Notes: a model not told the origin generated them from the sequence alone. Shown: positions 42,520-51,362, counted from the first letter of the stretch. The stretch is 64,000 bases of DNA from Myxococcales bacterium (GCA_020633435.1 JACKDP010000006.1:124001-188000), one strand, 5' to 3'. Made by a program: numbers and translations.

Positions 42520-43319
42520 CGGGCGTCTCCTGCGACGAGCGGGCTCAAAAGCCGCTCGCAGCGGTCGGCCAGGGGGCTCTCCCCCGCAAACTTGAGGCAT
42601 CGCTCGAAGCTGTCTCGGGCCCCCTTGGCGTCGCCTTTTCGGGCCTGGATGCGTCCCAGGTGCATCCAGGGTTCGGCGTACGTCGGGCACCGGGCCAGGC
42701 CTCGGCGGAGGTACTTCTCGGCCTGATCGAGCTGGTTCTGCTCGATCAGGAGGAGTCCCAGGTTGTTGTAGGGTGGGCAGAGGTCGCTGGCGAGCTGGAT
42801 GGCAGCGTCGTAGTGCCGGCGCGCTCTGACGAGGTCTCCCTTCTTGTACCAGGCCCAGCCCAGGTTGTTGTGGGCGTGACCCTGGCGGTCATAGAGCATG
42901 TTGCTGACCAGGCGATCCAGGATGGCGATGGCGTCGTCCCAACGCTCCATCGCGAGGTAGGTCGCGGCCAGGTTGTTGTGGGCGTAGTGCAGATCGGGGT
43001 TGAGCTCGATGGCTCGCTGGAAATGGGCGATCGCGTCGAGGTTGCGATCGCGCCCCATGAAGACCAGCCCCGCGAGCAGGTGCGCGTCGGCGTTCTGCTC
43101 CTTGATCTCCAGGCTCTTGAGGACCTCGAGGAGAGCGGCGTCGCCCCGAGGGTTGTGCTCGTCGAAGAAGTAGCCGTAGGCCAGATCGTAGTGATACTGG
43201 GCCTGATCGTCCCGCTCCTTGAGCTGGGCTCTGGATGGTCCACACCCGGCGACCGCTGCCATCAGCAGCGGGAGGAAGCGGCGGGCGTGCCCACGGGCAC
43301 TGCGACAGGCCTCGTGCAT
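42516..43319 (-). CDS. TPR lipoprotein, Tgl/PilW-like
   Basis: 267 residues from ATG 43319. Lipobox LLMAAVAGC (Cys26). Five or six TPRs follow: HLLAGLVFMGRDRNLDAIAH, AIELNPDLHYAHNNLAATYL, AHNNLGWAWYKKGDLVRARR, PPYNNLGLLLIEQNQLDQAE, EPWMHLGRIQARKGDAKGAR. Outer-membrane TPR lipoproteins of this length include PilF/PilW and myxobacterial Tgl, which assemble the type IV pilus secretin; that identity is an inference, since no pilus genes are in the window. No good ribosome-binding site precedes the ATG. The 264 bp upstream hold no gene and no convincing promoter. First gene of the rodZ-like/mgtE/recO operon. Confidence 0.8.
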   Translation of the reverse strand: MHEACRSARGHARRFLPLLMAAVAGCGPSRAQLKERDDQAQYHYDLAYGYFFDEHNPRGDAALLEVLKSLEIKEQNADAHLLAGLVFMGRDRNLDAIAHFQRAIELNPDLHYAHNNLAATYLAMERWDDAIAILDRLVSNMLYDRQGHAHNNLGWAWYKKGDLVRARRHYDAAIQLASDLCPPYNNLGLLLIEQNQLDQAEKYLRRGLARCPTYAEPWMHLGRIQARKGDAKGARDSFERCLKFAGESPLADRCERLLSPLVAGDAR

Positions 43320-43583
43320 GGTCGCCGGACTAACATATGGACTTTCGTGCGTCAATGCGTGCAGAAGCTCAACCTCCACCTCAGGAACGTCCCGAGGCGT
43401 TGGCCGCATAAGTCGAAGCCGCCGCCAGAAATTCCGTAGATCCGCGACATTTCGAGGTTCTTTGGATCCGGGCGCCGCGCCGACCGGCCCGCTCATCCGT
43501 CGGCTGGCACGCGAAGAAGTCACACGCAGTGGCATGAATTCAAAGGCTTTCTCCCAGGTGCCGGCTGGACGGCGGGAAATTCG

Positions 43584-44819
43584 TCAGGCGTGGGTCTCGC
43601 GGAGGCCGTCGACGGGGTGCAGGCGGGCCCCCCGGATGGCGGGGAAGATGGCGGCCACGAAGGTGATCACCAGGGCCCCGACGCCGGCCATCAGGTAGTC
43701 CAGCCCCGAGAACACGACGGGCAGGCGCTCGATGCCGTAGACCTTCGGGTCGAGGGCGATGCCGTTCTTCAGGAGGCCCTCGCAGAGGCCGTAGGCGACG
43801 GCCATGCCGATGATCGTGCCGAGGGCCCCGATGGCCAGGCCCTCGAAGACGAAGATGCGCAGGATGCTCCCGTCCCGCGCGCCCATCGCCTTGAGGATGG
43901 CGATGTCGCGGGTGCGCTCCAGGACGAGCATGATGAGCATGCAGGCCACGTTGCACGACGCCAGCACCACCATCACCGACAAGACGACCAGGATGGCGAT
44001 GCGCTGGTAGGTCAGGCTGGCGAAGAGGTTCTTGTTCTGGCGGCGCCAGTCGAGGACGGAGTAGTCGCCGTCGCCGAGGGCCTTGCGGACGGCGTCGCCG
44101 ATCTGGCCGGCCATGAGGGGCTCGTGCACGGCTACCTCGATGCCCATCACGGTGTCGCCGGTGCCGAAGAAGTCCTGGGCGGCGGACAGCTCCATGTAGG
44201 CCAGGCGGGCGTCGTACTCGTGGAAGCCGGCCCGGAAGACGCCGGCGACGCGGAAGGCGCGGGTGCGGGGGCTGGCCGGCCCCTCGTTGTACTCGCCGCT
44301 GCGCAGGGGCGAGACGAGGGTGACGGCGTCCCCCTTGGAGACCCCCAGGCTGCGCGCCAGCTCGGCCCCCAGGATGATGCGGTCGAGCCCGTCGGCGCCC
44401 CGGCCCGGCAGGTCGGCCAGGCGGCCCTCCTCCAGGTAGTCGGGGAGGGCCAGGACGTTCTGCGCCCGCTCGGGGACGATGCCCTTGACCACCGCGCCCG
44501 CCGTGCCCGTGCGCCCCGAGAACATGGCCTCGTTGAACGTCATGGGCGACGTGGCCTTGACGCCGGGGACGCGCGCCACCTCCTCCTCCACGTCGCGGTA
44601 GCGCTCGAAGCGCAGGCCGTACTCGCGCACGAAGAGGTGGGCGGTGATGCCCAGGACCTTCTCGCGGAAGGCCTGCTCGAAGCCCGTCGTGATGGAGAAG
44701 CCGCCCACGAGGGCGGTCACGCCGAGGGCGACGCCAGCGACGGCCAGCCAGGTGACCACGGACAGGGACCGGCGCCGCCGCGCCCGCAGGTGGCGGGCGG
44801 CGATGATCAGCTCATACAT
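43584..44819 (-). CDS. LolC/LolE-type lipoprotein-releasing ABC permease
   Basis: 411 residues. MYELIIAARHLRARRRRSLS then the first span (VVTWLAVAGVALGVTALVG), a MacB/Lol periplasmic domain (about 50-260: TTGFEQAFREKVLGITAHLF, GIVPERAQNVLALPDYLEEG, ILGAELARSLGVSKGD) and three C-terminal spans, including MLIMLVLERTRDIAILKAMG, the ATPase-coupling helix motif (ERTrdIAiLKAmGA). LolC/E with LolD extracts lipoproteins from the inner membrane. No LolD ATPase is adjacent. Ends in a short gap 10 bp after the glycosidase-like lipoprotein. Confidence 0.9.
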   Translation of the reverse strand: MYELIIAARHLRARRRRSLSVVTWLAVAGVALGVTALVGGFSITTGFEQAFREKVLGITAHLFVREYGLRFERYRDVEEEVARVPGVKATSPMTFNEAMFSGRTGTAGAVVKGIVPERAQNVLALPDYLEEGRLADLPGRGADGLDRIILGAELARSLGVSKGDAVTLVSPLRSGEYNEGPASPRTRAFRVAGVFRAGFHEYDARLAYMELSAAQDFFGTGDTVMGIEVAVHEPLMAGQIGDAVRKALGDGDYSVLDWRRQNKNLFASLTYQRIAILVVLSVMVVLASCNVACMLIMLVLERTRDIAILKAMGARDGSILRIFVFEGLAIGALGTIIGMAVAYGLCEGLLKNGIALDPKVYGIERLPVVFSGLDYLMAGVGALVITFVAAIFPAIRGARLHPVDGLRETHA

Positions 44820-44829
44820 GAGGTTGAAA

Positions 44830-46134
44830 TCACTCGGCTTTCAGGAACTCGTCCAGGACCTCGCGGCGGCGGCCCGACTCGCTGACGAGGCCGGCGGTGC
44901 AGTAGTCGTCCGGGTAGGCCAGCGTGGGCTCGCGGGCCTCGGTGTACTTGGCGCAGGGGCTGGCGTCGTCGGTGGCCGGCAGGTCGGAGGTGCGGCGCCA
45001 GGCGGCCCAGGCGACGTTGACGCCGGAGAGGGCGTTCTTGAGGCTCTGGAGGTAGCGGGCCTTCAGGTTGGCGTTGCCGGCGCCCGAGGCCCAGTCGATC
45101 TGGGGCAGGGCCACCGGCAGGCCGCCGGCGAAGACGGGCAGGCGGCGGTAGTGCTCGCGGATGTCGTCCTGGGCCTCCTCCTCGTTGCCGGAGGCGTCCA
45201 CGTAGCGCGGCACGCCGTCGAAGGGCGGCTCGGACTGGAACGGGATCATGCTGATGCCGATGTAGTCGGCGGTGGCGCCGGCGCGGTCCTTCAGCAGAGG
45301 CTCGATGGTGCGCTGCCAGGCCCGGTAGTAGGCCTCCATGCCCGTCTCGTCCAGGCCCAGCTCTTCGGCGATCTCGGGCACCGTGCGGCGCACGAACACG
45401 GCGTAGCTCACGCCCGGGCCCACCTGGATGTCGGGGTGGCGCGCCTTGATGGCCTTGTAGACGGCCCGGTACAGCGTGATGAAGTTGGAGTAGTCGTCCA
45501 CGAGCGGGCGGCCGGTGTCCGTCAGCAGGTGGTAGTAGCGGTTCATCTCCAGGCCGACGGTGATGGCCTTCACGCCGGGCACATCCGAGAGGTCGAGGAA
45601 CGCCTGGGTGATGGCCTGGCGGTGCGCGGGCACGTCGAAGCGCGGCTTGTCGTCGCCATAGCAGACGAAGACGAGGTCGCGGCGGCCCGGCGAGAGCAGG
45701 TCGACGTTGACGGCGATGTCGTTGAAGGACACGCCCTTCTCGGCCTGCAGGCGCTCCAGCAGCCGCTCGGTGATGGCCTTGGGCTGGTAGAGGGCGGCGT
45801 CGTCCGGGTCGGCGCAGATGGAGGCGCGCCAGTCGACGTAGGGGCGGTTGACGACGAGGCGCGTGAAGCTGGAGCCCAGCTCGTTGACGCCGATGCCGGC
45901 GGCGCCGTTGGGCGTCAGGACGGCGAAGTCATCCTCGTCGAGGGCGATGCCGCGCTGGGCGTCGGTGAAGTCGCCGGCCCCGTACGTCGGGGCGGGCTCG
46001 TCGGGCAGGGTGACCGGCGGCGGCCTGGGCCCCGTGTCGCCGCCGTCGTCGCAGGCCGGCAGGCCCAGCAGGCCGAGGGCGAGGAGGGCCATGCGGCCAG
46101 CGCCGTGGTGGAGCGAAAGGAGTCGGTGCGTCAC
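44830..46134 (-). CDS. lipoprotein with glycoside-hydrolase-like TIM-barrel region
   Basis: 434 residues from GTG 46134 (GAGG 6 bp upstream); ATG 46092 is also in frame but lacks a site. Lipobox LGLLGLPAC (Cys28). After a Pro-rich linker the protein has alternating helices and strands: SFNDIAVNVDLL, DLVFVCYGDDKP, GVKAITVGLEMNRYYHLL with a Glu at the end of a strand, as in clan-A glycosidases, HPDIQVGPGVSYAVFVRR, GATADYIGISMIPF, RRLPVFAGGLPVALPQIDWA, NVAWAAWRRTSD. This suggests a (beta/alpha)8 fold related to GH53- or cellulase-type enzymes. Substrate and activity not established. Confidence 0.68.
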   Translation of the reverse strand: MTHRLLSLHHGAGRMALLALGLLGLPACDDGGDTGPRPPPVTLPDEPAPTYGAGDFTDAQRGIALDEDDFAVLTPNGAAGIGVNELGSSFTRLVVNRPYVDWRASICADPDDAALYQPKAITERLLERLQAEKGVSFNDIAVNVDLLSPGRRDLVFVCYGDDKPRFDVPAHRQAITQAFLDLSDVPGVKAITVGLEMNRYYHLLTDTGRPLVDDYSNFITLYRAVYKAIKARHPDIQVGPGVSYAVFVRRTVPEIAEELGLDETGMEAYYRAWQRTIEPLLKDRAGATADYIGISMIPFQSEPPFDGVPRYVDASGNEEEAQDDIREHYRRLPVFAGGLPVALPQIDWASGAGNANLKARYLQSLKNALSGVNVAWAAWRRTSDLPATDDASPCAKYTEAREPTLAYPDDYCTAGLVSESGRRREVLDEFLKAE

Positions 46135-46214
46135 GACTTGCCTCGGCGTCGGGAGGGGCCCCTCCCGGGGTCCAGGTCCGGGGCCGGCGGCCAGGCCGCC
46201 GGGGTGCTGCCGGA

Positions 46215-47177
46215 TCAGTAAATGATGACGTCGTCGCCCTTGGGCGCCGGGCGGTCGGCGGGCGGCGCCGGCTTGCCCTTCTCGGCCTTGCCCTTGCCCT
46301 TGCCCTTGCCCTTGGGGGCGGCGGGCACCTCGTCGCGGCGGAGGGGCAGCAGGTCGCCGCCGCCCATCTCCAGCTCGACGGCGTGGGCCTGGCCGGTGAT
46401 CTTGTCGACCACGTTGTTCTCGGCCCCGCCCCCCTCGGCCATGATGTCGGCGATCATGCTGTCGGCGCGGGCGTCGGCCACCGGCTGCAGGGCGTTGGCG
46501 CGGGGGGCGCGGCCCTCCTCGATGGGCACGCCGCGGGCCTTGTCCAGGAACATCATGGCGTAGGTGCCGAAGAGCGAGCGGTCCTGGACCACGAGGCGCG
46601 TCAGGTCGTCCTCCCAGGTGGCGGACATCAGGCGCTTCGCGTCCTTGGGATCCATCTGGCGGCTGGCGGCCTTGCCGCGCTTGCCCTCGACCTGGCCGAC
46701 GAAGCCGGCGAAGTCGAGCTGGCGCGCGACGTTGGAGGAGTAGATGACGAGGACCTTCCAGAGCTGCTCGTCCTTGAAGAAGAAGTAGCGCTGGGCGGGG
46801 CCGTCCTCGACCTTCAGCATCGCCTCGCCGTTCCCGGACCGGAAGTCCTCGGCCACGATGGAGGCCTCGAAGCCCGTGCGCTGCCCGTCGAAGCGGACCA
46901 GGGAGTCCTTGATCTGCTTCAGATCCGCGCGCTTGAGGCGGAGGATGCGGTCGACGTCGAGGGTGTCGGCCTTGCGCAGGCGCTCGTCGTAGCGGGCCTC
47001 CAGCTCGTCCTCCAGGCTCTTCAAGACCGCGGTGGTCGAGACCCCCCAGTCGAGCGTGCCGAGGATGCTGGAGACGCCCGTCTTGGCGGCGGGCGCGGCG
47101 TCCGCGTCCCCCGGGGGGGCGGCGTGGGCCGAGGCGATGAGGCCGCCCACGAGGGCAGCGAGGCAGAGCAGGCGCAT
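46215..47177 (-). CDS. secreted hypothetical protein with Lys/Gly tail
   Basis: 320 residues from ATG 47177, with GGGAGG 5 bp upstream. Signal peptide MRLLCLAALVGGLIASAHAA. Folded region about 35-270: TLDWGVSTTAVLKSLEDEL, a helical stretch RYDERLRKADTLDVDRILRL, LVRFDGQRTGFEASIVAEDF, QRYFFFKDEQLWKVLVIYSS, LVVQDRSLFGTYAMMFLD. The C-terminus has APKGKGKGKGKAEKGK, a basic low-complexity stretch from a 6-bp repeat (about 46288-46314), and ends DDVIIY. No recognised family, though the aspect (small beta strands, RYFFF) suggests a periplasmic binding fold. Confidence 0.75.
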   Translation of the reverse strand: MRLLCLAALVGGLIASAHAAPPGDADAAPAAKTGVSSILGTLDWGVSTTAVLKSLEDELEARYDERLRKADTLDVDRILRLKRADLKQIKDSLVRFDGQRTGFEASIVAEDFRSGNGEAMLKVEDGPAQRYFFFKDEQLWKVLVIYSSNVARQLDFAGFVGQVEGKRGKAASRQMDPKDAKRLMSATWEDDLTRLVVQDRSLFGTYAMMFLDKARGVPIEEGRAPRANALQPVADARADSMIADIMAEGGGAENNVVDKITGQAHAVELEMGGGDLLPLRRDEVPAAPKGKGKGKGKAEKGKPAPPADRPAPKGDDVIIY

Positions 47178-47340
47178 GGACACCTCCCGACCGTGGTGCG
47201 GACACGGTGAAGCACACCCCCCGGCTCGCCAACGTCGGGGCCGGCCGGCGCCGGGGACGGGACTATAGACCACACGACCGCAGGCGACGCAAGCCGAGCG
47301 CCGGTGTCGGTGGATGTACGCGGGCCCCCGCACCGGGCGG

Positions 47341-47369
47341 TTGACAGGTGGCAACCACCTCACTAGCGT
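47341..47369 (+). promoter_or_regulatory. sigma70-type promoter with palindromic operator in the spacer
   Basis: A consensus-perfect -35 TTGACA (47341-47346), 17-bp spacer and -10 TAGCGT (47364-47369). Between them lies a perfect inverted repeat, AGGTGG (47346-47351), CAA, CCACCT (47355-47360). A site between -35 and -10 is where repressors or MerR-type activators act. Predicted start about 47376, 14 bp before the ATG of the small secreted protein. Confidence 0.6.
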
Positions 47370-47389
47370 GCGCGTGCTTCGAGGTCACC

Positions 47390-47662
47390 ATGGGTCACGG
47401 ATCCCCCCAGGTCACCTCTCCGCGGCGCAGCGCGCGCGGCCGCCTCTGGCGCCGCCTCCTGCCCGCCGGGGTGGCCCTGTTGCTGTGGGCGCCCCCCGCT
47501 TCGGCGCAGGTGACGCCGGTCTCGGCGCTCTGGCGGGAGTGGGTGGTGCTCCACCGAGAAATCACGGATGCCCGGCAGGAGGCCCAGCGCGCCCGCCGTG
47601 CGTCGAAGGCGCGCCGGGAACGCCGCGCGCGCCCGCGAACGATCGAGGAGGCGAAGCCGTGA
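47390..47662 (+). CDS. small secreted protein coupled to the AAA/TPR ATPase
   Basis: 90 residues from ATG 47390 (GAGG 5 bp upstream). Arg-rich n-region (SPRRSARGRLWRRLLPAG), hydrophobic core (VALLLWAPPASA) and a signal-peptidase site before QVTPVS. The 50-residue mature part is a helix dense in Arg/Ala/Glu (REWVVLHREITDARQEAQRA, RASKARRERRARPRTIEE). Stop overlaps the next start (GTGA), so the two are coupled. No homologue recognised. The basic helix could bind a partner or nucleic acid. Confidence 0.7.
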   Translation: MGHGSPQVTSPRRSARGRLWRRLLPAGVALLLWAPPASAQVTPVSALWREWVVLHREITDARQEAQRARRASKARRERRARPRTIEEAKP

Positions 47663-50298
47663 GCGACGCCCGCGCCGCCGTCTGGCACTTCTATGGGCAG
47701 GCCACCGCCTTCGTCGGGCGCGTGCGCGAGCTGCACCGGCTGCGGGAGGCCGTCCGCAACGCCATCGATGACCGCCGGCGGCAGGCGGTGCTGGTGGTGG
47801 GGCCGGCCGGCATCGGCAAGAGCCGGCTCATCGCCGAGTTCCTGTCGAGCGTCGACGACCACGTCGACCAGGTGACGGTGCTGTCCGCGGCCTGCCGGCC
47901 CGGCGCGCCGCCCTACCAGATCTTCGATCGCCTGCTGCGCCAACGCTTTGATATTCCTGCGGATCTGGCGCCTGAGGCCGCGGTGGTCCACCTCGGGGCC
48001 GGCATCGCGTCGGTCCTCGGGGACGTGGCCGCGGCCGAGGAGGCCTCGCACTTCATCGGCCACCTCGTGGGCCTGCGCCTGCCCGAGTCGCCCTACATCC
48101 GGCGCGTCGACTCCGACCCGCGCCGGGTGGAGGATCGGGCGGTGCAGTGGTTCATCCGGCTGCTGTCGGACGACGCCCGGCGCCGGCCCATGATCATCTG
48201 CACCGACGACCTGCACCACGTCAGCGACGAGTCCCTCGGGCTGCTGGTGCGGCTGTCGGAGAAGCTGGCCGCCATGCCGCTGCTCTTCCTGGCGGCGGCG
48301 CGCGAGAGCGACCGGCCCGCCCAGCGGCGGTTCGCCGAGACGGTGGCGCGGGTGGGCGAGGTCATCTCGCTGCCGGCCCTCTCCGACCGCGACGGCCGGC
48401 GCATCATCGACTCGCTGCTCGCCCGCGCCGAGGAGGTGCCCGAGGCCTTCATCCAGCTCACCCTGGAGAAGGCCTTCGGCAACCCCATGTCCATCGAGCA
48501 GATCATCGAGCTGCAGATCGAGCGCGGGGCGGTCGCGATCAGCGATGACGGCTGGCAGATCCACGCCGACCTGCTGGACGACACCCGCATCCCGGGCACG
48601 CTGCGCGACGTGGTCCGCAGCAAGATCGAGCGGCTGAGCCCGCTGGAGCGCGCGGTGCTGGAGCGCGCGGCGACGGTGGGCGAGCGGTTCTGGGCCGGCA
48701 GCGTGAGCGTGCTGCGCCGGGTGGACGAGGGCCACCAGTGGGACGACACGGACCGCTTCTGGACGACAGATCGGCGCGACGAGGAGCTGGCCCATGTGCT
48801 GGAGGCCCTGCGGCGCCGGCACATCGTGCTGCGGCTGGCGGAGTCGGACATCCCGCGGACGCGCGCGTACCAGTTCAAGCACAGCCTCGAGCGCGAGGTG
48901 CTCTACGAGGGCATCGAGGGGCCCCGGCGGGCCCGCTACCACCGGCTCGTCGCCCAGTGGCTCGAGAGCCATGGCGGGGAGGACCTGCCGGTGGACCGCA
49001 TCGCCCACCACTGGGAGCGCGGCCACCACCCCCGCAAGGCCGCTCGCTACTACATCGAGGCGGCGGACCGGGCCTTCGCGCGGCATGTGAACCGGGAGGC
49101 CGTGAACCTGTACCGGCGCGCGCTCTCCTGCCTGACGGACGACGACGCCGCCGAGCGGATGGGCGTGTTCCACAAGCTCGGCAAGGTCCACATGGTGCTC
49201 GGCGACCTGGGCGAGGCCCTGGGGCACTTCAACGAGATGCTGCGCCTGGCGTGGCAGCTCGACGACGAGCGGCAGGGCGGGCTGGCCTACAACAAGACGG
49301 GCCAGATCTACCGGGCGCTGGGCGAGTACGACCACGCCATCGAGCAGTTCAAGAACGGGCTCGTGCTCTTCCGCCGGGTCGAGGACGTGCGCGGGCTGGC
49401 CTCGACGGCCGACGACATCGGGCGCGTGCACCGGATGCGGGGGCAGCTCGACAAGGCCGAGGAGCGCATCCGGGAGGGGCTGCGGCTGCGGCGCTTCCTG
49501 GAGGACGAGCGCAGCGTGGCGGTGTCGCTGCACCACCTGGGCAACATCTACACGGAGCGCGGCGACTTCAAGGCGGCGGTGCCCATCATGCGCGAGGCCC
49601 TGGAGCTGGCGCGCAAGGTGGAGGACGACCGCACGGTGGCCGACGTGCTCATGAGCACCGGGGCCATCTGCTTCCACCGCGGCAACCTGGACCAGGCGCT
49701 CACGCTCTGGGGCGAGGCCCTGGACATCGCGCGGCGCCTGGGCGAGCGGCAACTCGAGGGCATGGTCCTCAACAACATGGGCGAGACGCTCCTGACGCTG
49801 GCCCGCCTGGACGAGGCGCGCCTGCGGCTGGAGGAGTCGGCCGCCATCCTCGAGGCCATCGGCGACCGCCGGTGCCTGAGCGACGCGCTGCGCAACCTGG
49901 GGGCGGTGCACCTGCAGCAAGGCGGCTACGCCGTGGCCCTGGAGCTGAGCGAGCAGGCCCTCGAGGCCGCGCGTGACGTGGGCGCGCTCGGTCAGGCGGG
50001 GCTCGCGGAGCGCAGCCTGGCGGAGGTCCGGTCGCGCACGCTCTACGACGATCTGCCCGACCAGGAGGGCCGCATCGAGGCGGCCGCCGCGCACTTCCGG
50101 GCCGCCATCCGCGACCTGGGCACCGTGGGCCTGGAGGCCGAGCTGGGCCGCGCCCTCTACTCCCACGGGGCGTTCCTCGCCGAGGTCGGCCGCGTCGAGG
50201 AGGCCCGCGAGCAGCTCGACCGGGCCCAGGCGCTCTTCAGCCGCCTGGGCATGAAGGAGGCCCTGGAGCGGGCCGAGCGGCTGCGGGAGGCGCTCTGA
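47659..50298 (+). CDS. AAA/STAND-type ATPase with C-terminal TPR array
   Basis: 879 residues, GTG 47659. AAA_16-type NTPase (about 15-300): FVGRVRELHRLREAV, Walker A VVGPAGIGKSRL, Walker B RRPMIICTDDLHH, LLFLAAARESDRP sensor, SLPALSDRDGRRIIDSLLAR. A winged-helix-like region (LSPLERAVLERAATVGERFW) and YQFKHSLEREVLYEGI follow, as in MalT/adenylate-cyclase-associated ATPases. From about 430, at least ten TPRs (GKVHMVLGDLGEALGHFNEM; NKTGQIYRALGEYDHAIEQF; HLGNIYTERGDFKAAVPIM). No DNA-binding, kinase or cyclase output domain is fused, so it likely signals by protein contact. Second gene of the palindrome-controlled unit. Confidence 0.88.
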   Translation: MSDARAAVWHFYGQATAFVGRVRELHRLREAVRNAIDDRRRQAVLVVGPAGIGKSRLIAEFLSSVDDHVDQVTVLSAACRPGAPPYQIFDRLLRQRFDIPADLAPEAAVVHLGAGIASVLGDVAAAEEASHFIGHLVGLRLPESPYIRRVDSDPRRVEDRAVQWFIRLLSDDARRRPMIICTDDLHHVSDESLGLLVRLSEKLAAMPLLFLAAARESDRPAQRRFAETVARVGEVISLPALSDRDGRRIIDSLLARAEEVPEAFIQLTLEKAFGNPMSIEQIIELQIERGAVAISDDGWQIHADLLDDTRIPGTLRDVVRSKIERLSPLERAVLERAATVGERFWAGSVSVLRRVDEGHQWDDTDRFWTTDRRDEELAHVLEALRRRHIVLRLAESDIPRTRAYQFKHSLEREVLYEGIEGPRRARYHRLVAQWLESHGGEDLPVDRIAHHWERGHHPRKAARYYIEAADRAFARHVNREAVNLYRRALSCLTDDDAAERMGVFHKLGKVHMVLGDLGEALGHFNEMLRLAWQLDDERQGGLAYNKTGQIYRALGEYDHAIEQFKNGLVLFRRVEDVRGLASTADDIGRVHRMRGQLDKAEERIREGLRLRRFLEDERSVAVSLHHLGNIYTERGDFKAAVPIMREALELARKVEDDRTVADVLMSTGAICFHRGNLDQALTLWGEALDIARRLGERQLEGMVLNNMGETLLTLARLDEARLRLEESAAILEAIGDRRCLSDALRNLGAVHLQQGGYAVALELSEQALEAARDVGALGQAGLAERSLAEVRSRTLYDDLPDQEGRIEAAAAHFRAAIRDLGTVGLEAELGRALYSHGAFLAEVGRVEEAREQLDRAQALFSRLGMKEALERAERLREAL

Positions 50299-50318
50299 TC
50301 GCCTGCCCCCGCGGGCTC

Positions 50319-51362
50319 GTGGCGGCCGCCCTGGCCCTCGCGCTGACGACCCCCGCCCGGGCCGTCGTCGTCGCCCCCCAGCCCGGCCAGTCCGTCGTGG
50401 TGCTCGAGGAGCGCGCCGTCCTCGTGTACGACCCCCTCACGGCCAGCCAGACGGTGGTGGTGCAGGTGGTGGTGGAGGGCACCTCGACGCCCTTCGGCCT
50501 GCTCATCCCCACGCCCAAGCCGGCCGAGGCGACGGTGGTCTCCGACCGCGTGCGGCGCGCCGTGCAGCAGCGCCTCCACCCGCCCGGCCGCATCCAGCGC
50601 ACGCTCGACCTGCGGTTCGTCTCCATCCTCTCCACCTGCGCGCTGCGGCCGGTGGGGGACGGGGCGGGGGAGGAGGCCGCGGCCGAGAAGCCGCGCACGG
50701 CGCGGGGGGCCCCCGAGTCGCTGGGCCTGGAGCCCGATCCGGTGCACGACTGGCTCCTGACCCATGGCTTCACGCTCGCGCCCGCTCAGGCCGCCTGGCT
50801 GGCCAACCTGCGCCGCCTCGGCTGGGCGGTGACCGCGGTGGTCGTGACGCCGCCCGAGGATGGCGGCGTGCCGCCGCCCCGCCTGATGGGCCCCGTCATC
50901 GCCCTGACGCACCCGGTCGACGAGCCGACCTACGCCACGGGGCACCCGCCGTTCGCGCTGCGGCCGGGGGAGGGGGACCGCCGCCCCGAGCTGGAGCTGG
51001 CGGTCTTCACCGAGTGGGCCGTCGACCTGCCCATCGATGACCCGCCCGAGCCGTTCTTCGCCGATGTGCTGACCCGGCGCGACGTGAACCGGATGACGGC
51101 GGACGCCGGGGGCCTGCCGTGGAGCTTTCGCCGCGAGGGCACGCTGACGGCGTGGCGCCTGCCCGGGGATCGCCGCCCCGACGTGGTGCGGATGACCCGC
51201 GCCGACCCCCGCCAGGCCCGCCGGCCGTCGCCGGAGCCGCGCCTGCGGGCCTACCGGCTGGAGGTGCCCGTCGAGGCGCTGCTGCTGCTGGCCTGGGCCC
51301 TGATCGCCGCCTGGCTGCGCTTCGGCCGGCGCCGACGCGGCCTCCAGGGACAGCGCATCTGA
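50319..51362 (+). CDS. DUF2330-type exported membrane-anchored protein
   Basis: 347 residues from GTG 50319. Signal segment (AAALALALTTPARAV), then the DUF2330 pattern: VVAPQPGQSVVVLEERAVLV, YDPLTASQTVVVQVVVEG, TPFGLLIPTPKPAEATVVSD. The C-terminal span (VEALLLLAWALIAAWLRFG) and RRRRG tail place the domain outside the inner membrane. GTG 50319 has no ribosome-binding site and leaves a signal peptide without a basic n-region. A CTG at 50295, overlapping the previous stop and 4 bp after GGGAGG, would add LIACPRGL and supply an Arg. Function of DUF2330 is unknown. Confidence 0.78.
   Translation: MAAALALALTTPARAVVVAPQPGQSVVVLEERAVLVYDPLTASQTVVVQVVVEGTSTPFGLLIPTPKPAEATVVSDRVRRAVQQRLHPPGRIQRTLDLRFVSILSTCALRPVGDGAGEEAAAEKPRTARGAPESLGLEPDPVHDWLLTHGFTLAPAQAAWLANLRRLGWAVTAVVVTPPEDGGVPPPRLMGPVIALTHPVDEPTYATGHPPFALRPGEGDRRPELELAVFTEWAVDLPIDDPPEPFFADVLTRRDVNRMTADAGGLPWSFRREGTLTAWRLPGDRRPDVVRMTRADPRQARRPSPEPRLRAYRLEVPVEALLLLAWALIAAWLRFGRRRRGLQGQRI

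Noticed and set aside
43320..43583. Promoter with TTGACG and TATGTT ahead of the TPR lipoprotein
   Set aside because: The spacing between the two is only about 12 bp, too short for sigma70; no better pair was found in this gap.
46288..46314. TTGCCC hexamer run as a regulatory repeat
   Set aside because: It is the in-frame Lys-Gly tract of the secreted protein, a coding low-complexity stretch.
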